From assembly GCA_937905855.1 (NCBI GenBank), contig CALCWU010000040.1:1-23897 (forward strand): a stretch of DNA of 23,897 nt. The letters run 5' to 3'. Origin of the DNA: an uncultured Mollicutes bacterium. Lineage in GTDB: Bacteria; Bacillota_I; Bacilli_A; Acholeplasmatales; Anaeroplasmataceae. The first letter of the stretch is position 1. The number at the start of each line of letters is the position of its first letter. A program made the translations under genes and the position numbers. Shown piece after piece: positions 13,653 to 22,518 of the stretch. The notes below the pieces were generated by a model. That model did not search any database. It saw nothing but the letters and a program-made list of their open reading frames with translations, and had not been told where the DNA came from.

Positions 13653-13760
13653 ATTTTTATTTAACTTTTTGATTAAATCCTTAACCTTTTTACTATCCAT
13701 AAGCTCAATTGCACAAATAGTTAATAGTGCACCACCAAGCATATAAAAAGCAGCTTTCAT
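13638..13760 (-). CDS. Small membrane protein of 40 residues downstream of recD2
   Basis: The open frame starts ATG at 13760 with a GGTGAT-AAT-ATG ribosome site, the same arrangement used by mnmA and plsC here. The product has one hydrophobic helix (FYMLGGALLTICAIELM, about residues 5-21) and then a lysine-rich tail (SKKVKDLIKKLNKNK). The stop lies in the loop of the shared terminator. The gap to recD2 is 45 bases. In Bacilli, tiny genes of similar design (hydrophobic start, basic tail) occur near recD2 and alaS, but homology is not shown. Size keeps confidence moderate. Confidence 0.55.
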   Translation of the reverse strand: MKAAFYMLGGALLTICAIELMDSKKVKDLIKKLNKNKMTG

Positions 13761-13805
13761 ATTATCACCATATTTATTATTTACATTCTTTTAAAAATTA
13801 TGTAA

Positions 13806-16085
13806 TTACATAAATGTTTTTGGCGATATTCCATCCATATCATATTCACCTAATGTTTTATAGGCACTTAAAGGATCATCTATTTCAATTTCTTTTGTTA
13901 CCTCTGCTTTTTTCATTTGAAATCTTTCACTAAGTGAAGTTTGTCTTGTATCATCCTTCGAATGAATTGCTTGATTAATAGCATTATAATCACCAAGTAT
14001 AATCAGCTTCTTTTTCGTTCTTGTTATTGCTGTATAGATTATTTTTTTTCGAAGCATTATATTATATGAAGGTAATATAGGAATAATTACATTATCATAT
14101 TCGCTTCCTTGAGATTTATGAATACTAATTGCATAAGCTAGAGTTAAATAATCTAACTTAGGACCATATGTAACCATCTTACCATCAAAATCAATTAATA
14201 ATTTGGTTTCCTTGTTTTCTTTGATTATTTCCTTTATTATTCCAACATCACCATTCATTATTTCCAACTTTGAATCATTTTGAAGCTGTAAAACCTTATC
14301 ACCCTTTTTAAATTCCTTAAATTCAGTTTTTACAACCTCAGTCGAATTAATAAATTTATCTTGAATCATTTTATTGATTGCATCAATTCCAGCCACGCCA
14401 GCATACATAGGAATTAAAACTTGCAAATCATTTTTAAAATCTCCACCCTTAGCAATAAAGCTTGAAATAAATCGTTCAATCATCGAAGAACAGCTTTTAG
14501 AATCGCAAGGATAAAAATATACTTCCTTTCTTTCATTGAAAATATTAAAATTAATATTTTCAAATAAAACCTCTTGAGCAAGCTTAATAATGTTACTCTC
14601 TTTAGCTTGACGCATAATTTCTGTAAGTCTTAAGGTATTAACTGCACCACTTGCAATTAAATCATGCAAAACAGCACCTGGCCCAACTGATGGCAATTGA
14701 TTCTCATCACCCACCAAAATAACCTTACTTCTAATTGGTAAGGCCTGGAAAAGACGATATGCTAATGGCAAATCAATCATTGAAGCTTCATCAATGATAA
14801 ATAAAGAACCAGAAAGCTTATTATCAGCATTAAAGGTAAACTCACCCTCGTGATTGTAGCCTAAGGTTTTATGGATTGTTTGAGCCTTAAACTTGGTTGC
14901 TTCAGTCATTCTTTTACTTGCTCTACCAGTAGGGGCCATTAGAACCACTTTTTCTTTAAATTTATCACTATCAACATTCAAATTATCAATATATGCAGAT
15001 AAGTATAAAATTCCCTTTATAATTGTAGTTTTTCCTGTACCTGGACCACCAGTAACAATATTCAAATTATTATTCATCACCGAATAAATTGTCTTGAATT
15101 GATTTTCGGTATATTTAATATCTAAGGCCTTTTCAACGTTCTCAAGTTTTTCCTTAAGGTCCTTCTCATTATATGTTTTAAAGGATGTTTCCTTCATTTT
15201 CAAAATTATTTTGCTTAATCCAATTTCCGCCTCATATAATGATGGTTCAAAAATTCTTTCATCCTCACATACAATACGTTTGTGCTCTATCAAATAAGAA
15301 ACACCATCACTAATTAATTCCTTAGTAACTGGCTTTTCAGTTTGATTTAATAAAAGCTCCGTTGAATTAATTAATTGATTTTTATAAAGAAAGGTAAAGC
15401 CTTGTTGAAAGCAAATCACAGTTAATGTATGCATTAATGCCTCAATAATTCGATTCATTGAATTAGGATCAATTCCTAAGTTCATTGCAATAAGGTCGCT
15501 TTTTTTAAACCCAAAGCCTTCTACATCATGAATTAATCTATAAGGATCGTTTCTTATAGCCTTTGCTGCATCAGTTCCATAAACCTCAATCATTTTAGCG
15601 ACCATTTTAGTTGATAATCCTAAATCATAAAGTTCGACATAAGATTTTTGAATTTCCTCATTTCTTTTTAAAATCTTATAAACCATTTGCGCTTTATCTT
15701 CGTTTACACCCTCAATGTCCTTTAAGCAATCAGGATTTTTTAATATTTTTTCTAATGTTTTTCTTCCAAGAGCCTTTACTATTCTCATAGCAGTTTTCTT
15801 GCCTATACCTTTAAATTCACCACTTGATAAATAATTAACAAGACCCATTGCTGACATTTCTTTTACGGGACTAATGCTTTTTATATATAATTGCTCACCA
15901 TATTTATCATTTTCTTTCCATACGCCATGAAATTCCATCTCTCTATTTTCTTCAATAGGCTGGAATTCACCAACAATTATTACTTCACCCTTTTTAGTAT
16001 CAATTCGTGCAACCTTGTATAATGAATCAGAAGAAATAAACAAATACTTGTCTAATATGCCTTTTATAACAACTTCTTCATCCAT
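13806..16085 (-). CDS. recD2: RecD2-family ATP-dependent 5'-3' DNA helicase (YrrC)
   Basis: 759 residues. Superfamily 1B helicase of the RecD2 type, acting in replication fork and recombination repair without RecBC. Order: N-terminal OB-like region (1-75), helix-hairpin-helix repeats (about 85-205, FKGIGKKTAMRIVKALG and VEGFGFKKSDLIAMNLGID), Walker A GGPGTGKT (346-353), Ia APTGRASKRM, II IDEASM (431-436), III GDENQLPSVGPG (459-470), IV LTEIMRQ, and motifs V/VI YAISIHKSQGSEYDNV and YTAITRTKKKL. Its ATG overlaps the mnmA stop by one base (TAATG). A short AT-rich palindrome overlapping the stop is followed by five Ts and could be a weak terminator. Confidence 0.95.
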   Translation of the reverse strand: MDEEVVIKGILDKYLFISSDSLYKVARIDTKKGEVIIVGEFQPIEENREMEFHGVWKENDKYGEQLYIKSISPVKEMSAMGLVNYLSSGEFKGIGKKTAMRIVKALGRKTLEKILKNPDCLKDIEGVNEDKAQMVYKILKRNEEIQKSYVELYDLGLSTKMVAKMIEVYGTDAAKAIRNDPYRLIHDVEGFGFKKSDLIAMNLGIDPNSMNRIIEALMHTLTVICFQQGFTFLYKNQLINSTELLLNQTEKPVTKELISDGVSYLIEHKRIVCEDERIFEPSLYEAEIGLSKIILKMKETSFKTYNEKDLKEKLENVEKALDIKYTENQFKTIYSVMNNNLNIVTGGPGTGKTTIIKGILYLSAYIDNLNVDSDKFKEKVVLMAPTGRASKRMTEATKFKAQTIHKTLGYNHEGEFTFNADNKLSGSLFIIDEASMIDLPLAYRLFQALPIRSKVILVGDENQLPSVGPGAVLHDLIASGAVNTLRLTEIMRQAKESNIIKLAQEVLFENINFNIFNERKEVYFYPCDSKSCSSMIERFISSFIAKGGDFKNDLQVLIPMYAGVAGIDAINKMIQDKFINSTEVVKTEFKEFKKGDKVLQLQNDSKLEIMNGDVGIIKEIIKENKETKLLIDFDGKMVTYGPKLDYLTLAYAISIHKSQGSEYDNVIIPILPSYNIMLRKKIIYTAITRTKKKLIILGDYNAINQAIHSKDDTRQTSLSERFQMKKAEVTKEIEIDDPLSAYKTLGEYDMDGISPKTFM

Positions 16086-17218
16086 TAATATTTCCTCAAT
16101 TCATCATTTTTATAAACCTTATCAATTATTCCGCCACCAAGGCAAATCTCACCATCATATATAACAACAGCTTGACCTGGAGAAACAGCTCTAACCCCTT
16201 GTGGATAGTAAACCATCATTTGATTATTATCTAATACTTCAACCATAACCTCTTGATCTGGCTGACGATATCTAAATTTTGCTTGATATTTTTTTCCACT
16301 AACTGGTACATCTAAAATAAAATTACAATTAGTAGCAAGACATCTATCACTATAAAGATAAGGATTATTAAAGCCTTGTCCTACATATAAATAATTTTTT
16401 TCAAGATTCTTACCAAGAACAAACCAAGCATCATTATCGCTATCTCCTCTTCCGCCAATTCCTAATCCCTTTCTTTGACCTATTGTATAATACATTAGAC
16501 CATCATGACTAGCAATCTCTTTACCATCTAGAGTAACCATTTTTCCTGGCTTTGCTGGAAGATAGTTTTGCAAAAACTTATGGAAATTTCTTTCACCAAT
16601 AAAGCAAATACCTGTTGAGTCCTTTTTTTTAGCCGTCGCAAGATCAAGCTTAGCAGCAATTTCTCTAACCTCAGGCTTAGTTAAATGACCAATAGGAAAC
16701 AATGAACAGCTTAATTGCTCTTGACTAATCATACATAAAAAATATGATTGATCCTTATTAGTATCAACGCCTCTTAATAAACGACTTCCATCCTCATCAT
16801 GTCTTACTCTAGCATAGTGTCCCATTGCAATAAAATCAGCACCTAAGCGCATAGCCTCATCCTTAAATGAAGCAAACTTAATATATTTATTACACATAAT
16901 ATCAGGATTGGGAGTTCTACCAGCTTTATATTCCTCTATAAAATATGTAAATACATTATTCCAATATTCCTCTATGAAATCTATTCGATGCAATTTAACA
17001 TTTAATTTTTCAGCAACCGCAACAGCATCCTGGTAATCCTTTTCTTGAGGACATACATCATCATTTAAATCAGGATTTCCTAATACATCATTATTAGTGG
17101 CACTATCCCAGTTTCGCATAAACATTGCTTCAACATCATAACCATCCTTTAAAAGCTCATAAACTGCAACTGATGAATCAACACCACCAGATAAGCCAAC
17201 AATAACCTTTTTTGCCAC
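16085..17218 (-). CDS. mnmA: tRNA-specific 2-thiouridylase MnmA
   Basis: 377 residues, GTG start preceded by AGGTGAT. MnmA makes the s2 group of (c)mnm5s2U34 in tRNA-Lys, -Glu and -Gln, adenylating U34 and taking sulfur from a cysteine desulfurase relay. Seen: PP-loop SGGVDSS (10-16), catalytic Cys109 in NPDIMCNKYIKF, second Cys205 in DSTGICFIGERNF, and GQRKGLGIGG. In Bacilli it usually follows the cysteine desulfurase gene; here that gene is not upstream, and mnmA is divergent from plsC. It forms an operon with recD2. Confidence 0.96.
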   Translation of the reverse strand: MAKKVIVGLSGGVDSSVAVYELLKDGYDVEAMFMRNWDSATNNDVLGNPDLNDDVCPQEKDYQDAVAVAEKLNVKLHRIDFIEEYWNNVFTYFIEEYKAGRTPNPDIMCNKYIKFASFKDEAMRLGADFIAMGHYARVRHDEDGSRLLRGVDTNKDQSYFLCMISQEQLSCSLFPIGHLTKPEVREIAAKLDLATAKKKDSTGICFIGERNFHKFLQNYLPAKPGKMVTLDGKEIASHDGLMYYTIGQRKGLGIGGRGDSDNDAWFVLGKNLEKNYLYVGQGFNNPYLYSDRCLATNCNFILDVPVSGKKYQAKFRYRQPDQEVMVEVLDNNQMMVYYPQGVRAVSPGQAVVIYDGEICLGGGIIDKVYKNDELRKY

Positions 17219-17242
17219 AATATCACCTCATAAACTAGATAT

Positions 17243-17271
17243 ATCATATCACAAATTAATAAAAATATAAA
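17243..17271 (-). promoter_or_regulatory. Promoter of mnmA-recD2
   Basis: On the minus strand an extended -10 TGATATGAT (hexamer 17243-17248) is 17 bases from a TTTATA -35 (17266-17271). The predicted start gives a ~15-20-base leader before the GTG. Confidence 0.6.
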
Positions 17272-17297
17272 TATTTGTGGAAATATTGTTGTAATTT

Positions 17298-17306
17298 TGT
17301 TATAAT
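17298..17306 (+). promoter_or_regulatory. Extended -10 promoter of plsC
   Basis: TGTTATAAT (17298-17306) is a perfect extended -10 without a clear -35. Transcription would begin around 17313, leaving a leader of only ~9 bases that still contains the GGTGAT ribosome site. Confidence 0.6.
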
Positions 17307-17321
17307 TTTTTCGGTGATTTT

Positions 17322-18089
17322 ATGAAGCAATATGATGATGACTATGAATATGATAATGGTTTTAAGCCTCACGAGGTTAAGCTTAAAAACAACTACCCAT
17401 TCTATAATAGAAATATTCTTTTTAGACTTTTAAGTGTTATTATTATCTTTTTTACAAGAATTTATTTGTTTTTCTATCAGCATTTATACGTTGGGCTTAG
17501 GGTTACTGGCAAAAAAAGTATTAAAGGTAATAAAAAAGGTAAAATAATTATTGCTAACCACATTATGAATTCAGATGCCTTCTTTGTCACAGCTAAAACA
17601 AGATTTTGCAAGGTCTATATAACTGTCCTACAATCAAATATGGGCTTTCCAATATTTTCAAAATACATAAGAATTTGTGGAGCTGTGCCAATTCCTACAG
17701 ATAGACATCTGCTAAAAAAATTTAATGATGACACAAAGAAAATTTTAAATAAAAAGGCAAGTATCTTATTTTTTCCAGAAGCCAAGCTTAATCCCTTTTG
17801 TAATCACATAAGACCATTTGAAAATGGAGCCTTCCATTATGCCTATAAAAACAAAGCTGATATAATTCCTGTTGTATTTACATTTCATAAGCCACGTGGC
17901 TATTATAGACTTATCCATAAGAATAGACCTACAATCAGATTAAACTATTTACCGATTTATAAAATCAAAGAGCAGGAAACTAATAGTAAAACAATTGAAG
18001 TAGCCAATAAAGAGCTTCAGCAAATAATGAGTGATTATTTTGTTAAAAATAGTGACTTCTTTTATAAAGATGGAAAGCTAATTGATTAA
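17322..18089 (+). CDS. plsC: 1-acyl-sn-glycerol-3-phosphate acyltransferase (PlsC/LPLAT family)
   Basis: 255 residues. Membrane-bound enzyme that acylates lysophosphatidic acid to phosphatidic acid. One or two hydrophobic segments (about 30-60) precede the catalytic NHIMNSD (79-85, NH-x4-D). The acceptor-binding blocks are GAVPIPTDR (120-128) and FPEAKLNP (151-158), the latter replacing the usual FPEGTRS, followed by IIPVVFTF. The acidic N-terminus (KQYDDDYEYDNGFKPHE) is unusual. The gene is divergent from mnmA, and its last 47 bases overlap the 3' end of murD on the other strand. The phospholipid role is assigned by motif; the acyl acceptor could be another lysolipid. Confidence 0.88.
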   Translation: MKQYDDDYEYDNGFKPHEVKLKNNYPFYNRNILFRLLSVIIIFFTRIYLFFYQHLYVGLRVTGKKSIKGNKKGKIIIANHIMNSDAFFVTAKTRFCKVYITVLQSNMGFPIFSKYIRICGAVPIPTDRHLLKKFNDDTKKILNKKASILFFPEAKLNPFCNHIRPFENGAFHYAYKNKADIIPVVFTFHKPRGYYRLIHKNRPTIRLNYLPIYKIKEQETNSKTIEVANKELQQIMSDYFVKNSDFFYKDGKLID

Positions 18090-19254
18090 ACTCATTACCT
18101 CTTTCTTGATAGCTTTGATATTGATCATACGATGCAAACATTGGAGAATACAAAATAGTATTTTCCTTTTTTTTATGCTCAAAGCTTAAAATGGCTGCTT
18201 CCTTAAGCCTCTGACATTTAATCACAGTAACATTGAATTCATTAAAAAAATCAAATATTTTATTTTTACTTGCACCATAACAAATAACTAAGCTAATTTT
18301 ATCAAGATATGGTAATAAGCATTTAAGATTTTCACCTCTATCATATCCTCCACAAATTAATATAACCTTATTTAGTTTTTTTAAAGCCGCAATAGTTGAA
18401 TATGGATTAGTGCTTTTAGCATCATTAATAATATCATTTTTTATATATTGCGTTCTAAAATCAGCTTTATTAAATTTTTTATATTTATTATAAAAGCCCT
18501 TAAAGCTCTTATTTAAAATTATCATTACTAAGCAAAGTGTCATAATATTTTTTATATCATGATCGAAGCTGATTTGTAATCTATTCAAATTGATTAATGC
18601 TTTATTTTTAAAATAAATGTAATGATTATTTAAATAACAATCAGCAAGCATAGATTTTGTTGAAAATGAATATTTTTTTGCCTGGCTTTTTCTTACTATA
18701 TCCTTTAAATATGGTGAATCATAATCATAAATTAGATAATCATTTTCATCTTGATTTATGCAAATCATTTCTTTTGCTTTAATATAGTTTTCTAAGGATT
18801 TATGATGATCTAAATGATGAGGCCATAAATTACTTAATATAGCTATTTTGGGCTTAAAATATTTACATCCCTCTAGCATAAAGCTAGACAATTCACAAAC
18901 ATAATAATCATATTGTTTAAGCATCGCTAGGCCAAGAGGATATCCTATATTTCCGCAAGCAATACTATTTTTTAAAAAATGATTAATAAGCATTGTAATA
19001 GTAGTTTTGCCATTTGTTCCACTTACAGCAATGATATTTTTAGGCATTAAACGATATATTAATTCAATATCTGAAATAACCTCTCCCTTAATTTTAATCA
19101 AATCAAACATAATTCCTGGACTTTTCACAATATATTTATAATCTCTATTGACCTCATTTAACTCTAAATAATCAAAATCTTGATTAAACTCCTCTAATAC
19201 CTTTTTTACTCCATCATTGCTTAATCCATGTCCTAATAAAACAATATCACTCAT
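18043..19254 (-). CDS. murD: UDP-N-acetylmuramoyl-L-alanine--D-glutamate ligase
   Basis: 403 residues from ATG 19254. Adds D-Glu to UDP-MurNAc-L-Ala. Seen: N-terminal VLLGHGLSNDGV and KSPGI (UDP-binding), P-loop GTNGKTT (79-85), NLWPHHLDHH, NDAKSTNPYST and the C-terminal SPMFASYDQYQSYQERGNEF, which is diagnostic for MurD. A GTG at 19269 is possible, but the ATG at 19254 has GGGGAG 7 bases upstream and gives an ATGA overlap with mraY, so I prefer it. At 403 residues it is shorter than the typical ~440-450. The 3' end overlaps the convergent plsC gene. It is the last gene of murE-mraY-murD. Confidence 0.92.
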   Translation of the reverse strand: MSDIVLLGHGLSNDGVKKVLEEFNQDFDYLELNEVNRDYKYIVKSPGIMFDLIKIKGEVISDIELIYRLMPKNIIAVSGTNGKTTITMLINHFLKNSIACGNIGYPLGLAMLKQYDYYVCELSSFMLEGCKYFKPKIAILSNLWPHHLDHHKSLENYIKAKEMICINQDENDYLIYDYDSPYLKDIVRKSQAKKYSFSTKSMLADCYLNNHYIYFKNKALINLNRLQISFDHDIKNIMTLCLVMIILNKSFKGFYNKYKKFNKADFRTQYIKNDIINDAKSTNPYSTIAALKKLNKVILICGGYDRGENLKCLLPYLDKISLVICYGASKNKIFDFFNEFNVTVIKCQRLKEAAILSFEHKKKENTILYSPMFASYDQYQSYQERGNEFNQLAFHLYKRSHYF

Positions 19255-20129
19255 ATATACGCTCCCCACATTAAGCTTAATATAACTAAAATTAACTCCA
19301 TAAGTATAAATATTAGATTAACAAGCACCTCACTCATTTTATTAGCCTCTAAATGATGATGAAATGGTGCCATTTTAAAAATCCTTTTTCCACCACTTAT
19401 TTTATAAAACAAAACCTGTATTATTACACTAAGTGTTTCAAATATCATAATTCCACTCAACAATAAAAACAGCTTGATTGTATTTAAATAAATACATAAG
19501 GCACAAAAATATGCTCCTAAAAATAATGAACCTGTATCACCCATAAATATATAAGCTTTGGAAATATTAAAATATAAAAAAGCTAGTAGTACACCTAATA
19601 AGCTAATATGCATATAAAAAAGTGAGCTATTTGAACCTATCATTATAGCAAATGCTATTCCCATTATTAAACAAATTCCACATAAAAGACCATCACAGCC
19701 ATCTGTTAAGTTATAAGCATTACTACTGCTTATAAAAGCTAACATATAAATTCCTAGAATAATAAAACTTTGATTTGCATTAAATAAAATTAAAGCACTA
19801 ACAATACTAAAAATAATTTCTAAGGTTAGTTTTTGCATAACACTTAAACCTAAATTATTTTTACGTAAGCTTTTTAATAAATCATCTATAAATCCAATTA
19901 TATAAAATAATAAGGCTGGAATCACCACATAATAAAGCCTGGAATCTATTATAAGAAAAACAATTAAGGGAATGATAAAAATAACCCCACCCATACTCAC
20001 TGTCCCATTTTTAGCCTTATGTTCCTTCAATCCAAGCTCTCTTTCATATTGTTTAGAAAATTTAAAAAAATTAATGATAAGTAAATATAATAAAATTCCT
20101 AAAAAGACAAAAATACTAACAAGACTCAT
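19251..20129 (-). CDS. mraY: Phospho-N-acetylmuramoyl-pentapeptide transferase (MraY)
   Basis: 292 residues, shorter than the usual 320-360 but with the motifs intact. Makes lipid I at the membrane. GTVSMGGVIF, the catalytic IDDLLK (Asp82/83), NAYNLTDGCDG (138-148), MGDTGSLFLG (196-205) and APFHHHLE with the HHH triad (257-259). About nine to ten hydrophobic helices. It overlaps murE (by 14 bases) and murD (ATGA), so the three are translated as a unit. The triad with Mg2+-binding aspartates separates MraY from WecA-type transferases, which lack the HHH in this form. Confidence 0.93.
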   Translation of the reverse strand: MSLVSIFVFLGILLYLLIINFFKFSKQYERELGLKEHKAKNGTVSMGGVIFIIPLIVFLIIDSRLYYVVIPALLFYIIGFIDDLLKSLRKNNLGLSVMQKLTLEIIFSIVSALILFNANQSFIILGIYMLAFISSSNAYNLTDGCDGLLCGICLIMGIAFAIMIGSNSSLFYMHISLLGVLLAFLYFNISKAYIFMGDTGSLFLGAYFCALCIYLNTIKLFLLLSGIMIFETLSVIIQVLFYKISGGKRIFKMAPFHHHLEANKMSEVLVNLIFILMELILVILSLMWGAYI

Positions 20130-21525
20130 ATTTTTTAATTAAGGATAAAATAAATTCTTTATCATTATGCTTAACTTGCATATCTTTATAAATTATTTCA
20201 TCCTCATTTCCTTTACCAAAAATTAGTAAAACATCATACTCCTTTAATTCATCAAAGGCTCTTTTTATTGCTAGCTTTCTATCTAAAATTATTTCAAAAT
20301 TATAATCTTTTTTTATCGATGAAGCAATTTCTAAATTATCTTCATTTCTTGGATTATCATCACATATAATAACCACATCAGCAAATTCATTTAATAAATC
20401 GCCAATTTCAGTGCGTTTTTCTTTTTCTCTATTTCCACCAGCACCGCCTACTGCAATTAAACGTTTTGGTGTTTCCTTCTTTAAAAACTCTAAGCATTTC
20501 TTTAAAGCAGCCGGATTATGAGCGTAATCAATTACAATTTTATTATTTTTATATTTAATTAATTCCATTCTTCCATTTAAAGGCATATAACTATTTAGAA
20601 ATTTTTTTAAATCTAATATATTAAATCCTAAGCTTTTTAATGTCGTAATAAATGCTAAAACATTAGCTGTAAAAAAATCTCCATAAAAATTTGTTCTAAA
20701 TATATTATCTTGAATTCTAAAGCATAATTTTCCATCAATATTATGTATATCAAAAGCCATAACATCAGCTTCTTTATTCATCGCATATGTATAACAATCT
20801 ATATCTAAATATTTATAAAAGCTTAAAAATTCTTCGTCGTCAGCATTTAAAATTGCCATACTATTTAATTTAATGAAAGGAACAATTTTGGTAAATAAAT
20901 ATTCCTCTTTACTTTTATGATAATCAAGATGATCAAGTCCAAAGTTAGTAAATATTAATCGATAAAAAGGAATACCAAAGGTTCTTTGTTGACTAATTCC
21001 AATACTACTTATTTCCATAACAATATATTTATACCCCTTATTAATTGCATGTATAGCATGCCTATAAAATAGCGATATATCAAGTGTTGTATTATTAGTC
21101 TTATATGATTCATCTATATATTCTACGCCATGTGTACCTATCCAAAGTGATTTTACTCCCTTATAATTTAAAAAATCGCTTATTAATTTTGAAGTAGTGC
21201 TTTTACCATTAGTTCCAATTATTCCTATTACCTTTATATGTTTAAATATATAATTGTAGTAAGCCTTAAATAACAAAGCTTTTGTTTTTCTAATATTATA
21301 GACATTAATATAATTAATAAGAGGATTGTTTTTAATAATTTTATCTTGATAAATAACTGTTTTAGCTCCTTTAGCTATTGCCATATTAATATCATCATGA
21401 TTAATGGCAACAAAAATAGCGTTAGGAAAAACCTCATTTACATTTGTCGTAATAAAACTAACGTAGTGATTATATAATACTTTTTTATGAATATACGATT
21501 TTCTTAAAATTGTTTGAATCTTCAT
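20116..21525 (-). CDS. murE: MurE-type UDP-MurNAc-tripeptide synthetase, divergent
   Basis: 469 residues. Mur ligase with P-loop GTNGKST (104-110), NFGLDHLDYHKS, a Lys213 (FTK) at the carbamylated-lysine position, NGRMELI, DYAHNPAALKKCL and ICDDNPRNED. DNPR (390-393) is the motif by which MurE enzymes bind meso-diaminopimelate; Lys-adding enzymes have DNPA-type sequences. So it probably adds m-DAP to UDP-MurNAc-L-Ala-D-Glu. Several usually invariant blocks differ: EVSSHAL is EISSIGI, TTPE is TLDI, and GKGHE is GKGNE. It starts at an ATG with GAGGTGAGAT upstream and leads murE-mraY-murD. No clear promoter was found in the 60-base gap. Confidence 0.88.
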   Translation of the reverse strand: MKIQTILRKSYIHKKVLYNHYVSFITTNVNEVFPNAIFVAINHDDINMAIAKGAKTVIYQDKIIKNNPLINYINVYNIRKTKALLFKAYYNYIFKHIKVIGIIGTNGKSTTSKLISDFLNYKGVKSLWIGTHGVEYIDESYKTNNTTLDISLFYRHAIHAINKGYKYIVMEISSIGISQQRTFGIPFYRLIFTNFGLDHLDYHKSKEEYLFTKIVPFIKLNSMAILNADDEEFLSFYKYLDIDCYTYAMNKEADVMAFDIHNIDGKLCFRIQDNIFRTNFYGDFFTANVLAFITTLKSLGFNILDLKKFLNSYMPLNGRMELIKYKNNKIVIDYAHNPAALKKCLEFLKKETPKRLIAVGGAGGNREKEKRTEIGDLLNEFADVVIICDDNPRNEDNLEIASSIKKDYNFEIILDRKLAIKRAFDELKEYDVLLIFGKGNEDEIIYKDMQVKHNDKEFILSLIKKYESC

Positions 21526-21589
21526 TATTATCTCACCTCTAGATAATATGCAATATTCAAAAATAAATATGTTATTTTAACCACAAATA

Positions 21590-21598
21590 TGGTAAAAT
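21590..21598 (+). promoter_or_regulatory. Extended -10 promoter of the DegV gene
   Basis: TGGTAAAAT (21590-21598) is an extended -10 with only a weak TGTTAT -35 17 bases before it. It overlaps the upstream in-frame ATG at 21589, which argues for the ATG at 21631 as the true start. Confidence 0.55.
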
Positions 21599-21630
21599 AT
21601 TATTATCCTAAAAGAAATGGAGCTGTTATT

Positions 21631-22461
21631 ATGAAATATCGTATTATTGCTGATAGTTCTTGTGATTTAACAAATGATTATTATAAAGATGATGAAATCG
21701 ACTTTAAGGTTGCACCACTTACAATTCATGTTAAGGAAGAAGAATTTATTGATAATGAAAATATTGATGTAGATAGAATGCTTAAGGCTATGCATAGCTT
21801 TAATGGTAAATCAACAACATCATGTCCAGCACCAGGAGAATTTTTAAATTTATTTGATGATGATGTACCATATAAATTTTGTATAACAATTTCAGGCAAA
21901 ATGAGCGGAACCTTTAATTGTGCTAATTTTGCTAAAAATCAAGTTGATTCAAAGGTTCATGTAATTGATTCAAAGGGAACTGCTGGGTCTTTAGTTCTAA
22001 TTATTAATGAGCTTATAAGACTCATTAAGCTAAATTTACCTTATGAAGAAATTTGTGCTAGAATTGATGAATTTCGTGACAATTCAATATTATTGTTTAT
22101 TTTAAGCGATTTTGATAATATGGTTAAAAATGGCCGTATGAGTAAATTTACCTCATTTGTGGCCACAACACTTAAAATTAAACCTCTTTGTATTGCTGAG
22201 GATGGCGATATTAAGATAAAAGAAAAAATCAGAACAATGAAGGCTTGTCTTAAACGCCTGGTTGAAACAATCGGGGAGTTTGGTTCTGACTTTAGTCAAA
22301 AGGAATGCATCATATCTCATTGTAAAAATGACGAGGATGCAATATTCTTAAAAAATGCAATTTGTGAAAAATACAATTTCAAAAATGTATCTATTATGCC
22401 AATGCGTGGCTTATGTTCATTTTATGCCTTAGAAAAAGGTATAACTGTAGCGTTTGGATAA
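21631..22461 (+). CDS. DegV-family fatty-acid-binding protein (FakB-like)
   Basis: 276 residues from ATG 21631, which follows GGAG by 8 bases. DegV/FakB proteins hold a fatty acid in a pocket and present it to FakA for phosphorylation, so that host or medium fatty acids can enter phospholipids. Signatures: IIADSSCDLTND, TSCPAPGEFL, ISGKMSGTFNCA, VIDSKGTAGSL, NMVKNGRMSK and IKPLCIAEDGDI. No fakA is adjacent. The plsC gene is nearby but is separated by the mur operon. It is a single transcript ending in a weak hairpin. Confidence 0.93.
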   Translation: MKYRIIADSSCDLTNDYYKDDEIDFKVAPLTIHVKEEEFIDNENIDVDRMLKAMHSFNGKSTTSCPAPGEFLNLFDDDVPYKFCITISGKMSGTFNCANFAKNQVDSKVHVIDSKGTAGSLVLIINELIRLIKLNLPYEEICARIDEFRDNSILLFILSDFDNMVKNGRMSKFTSFVATTLKIKPLCIAEDGDIKIKEKIRTMKACLKRLVETIGEFGSDFSQKECIISHCKNDEDAIFLKNAICEKYNFKNVSIMPMRGLCSFYALEKGITVAFG

Positions 22462-22467
22462 TATTAG

Positions 22468-22495
22468 GGGAGTACCATTATGATACTCCCTTTAA
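22468..22495. terminator. Hairpin between the convergent DegV and fic genes
   Basis: A 7-bp stem GGGAGTA/TACTCCC (22468-22474, 22484-22490) with a 9-base loop. The trailing T-run (TTTAATTT) is short on the plus strand and poorer on the minus strand. Probable terminator for the DegV gene, possibly shared with fic. Confidence 0.6.
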
Positions 22496-22518
22496 TTTAA
22501 AATAAGCTCAAATACATT

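Noticed and set aside
21589..21630. Upstream ATG of the DegV gene
   Set aside because: It overlaps the extended -10 box and has no ribosome site. The ATG at 21631 follows GGAG and begins the conserved DegV sequence.
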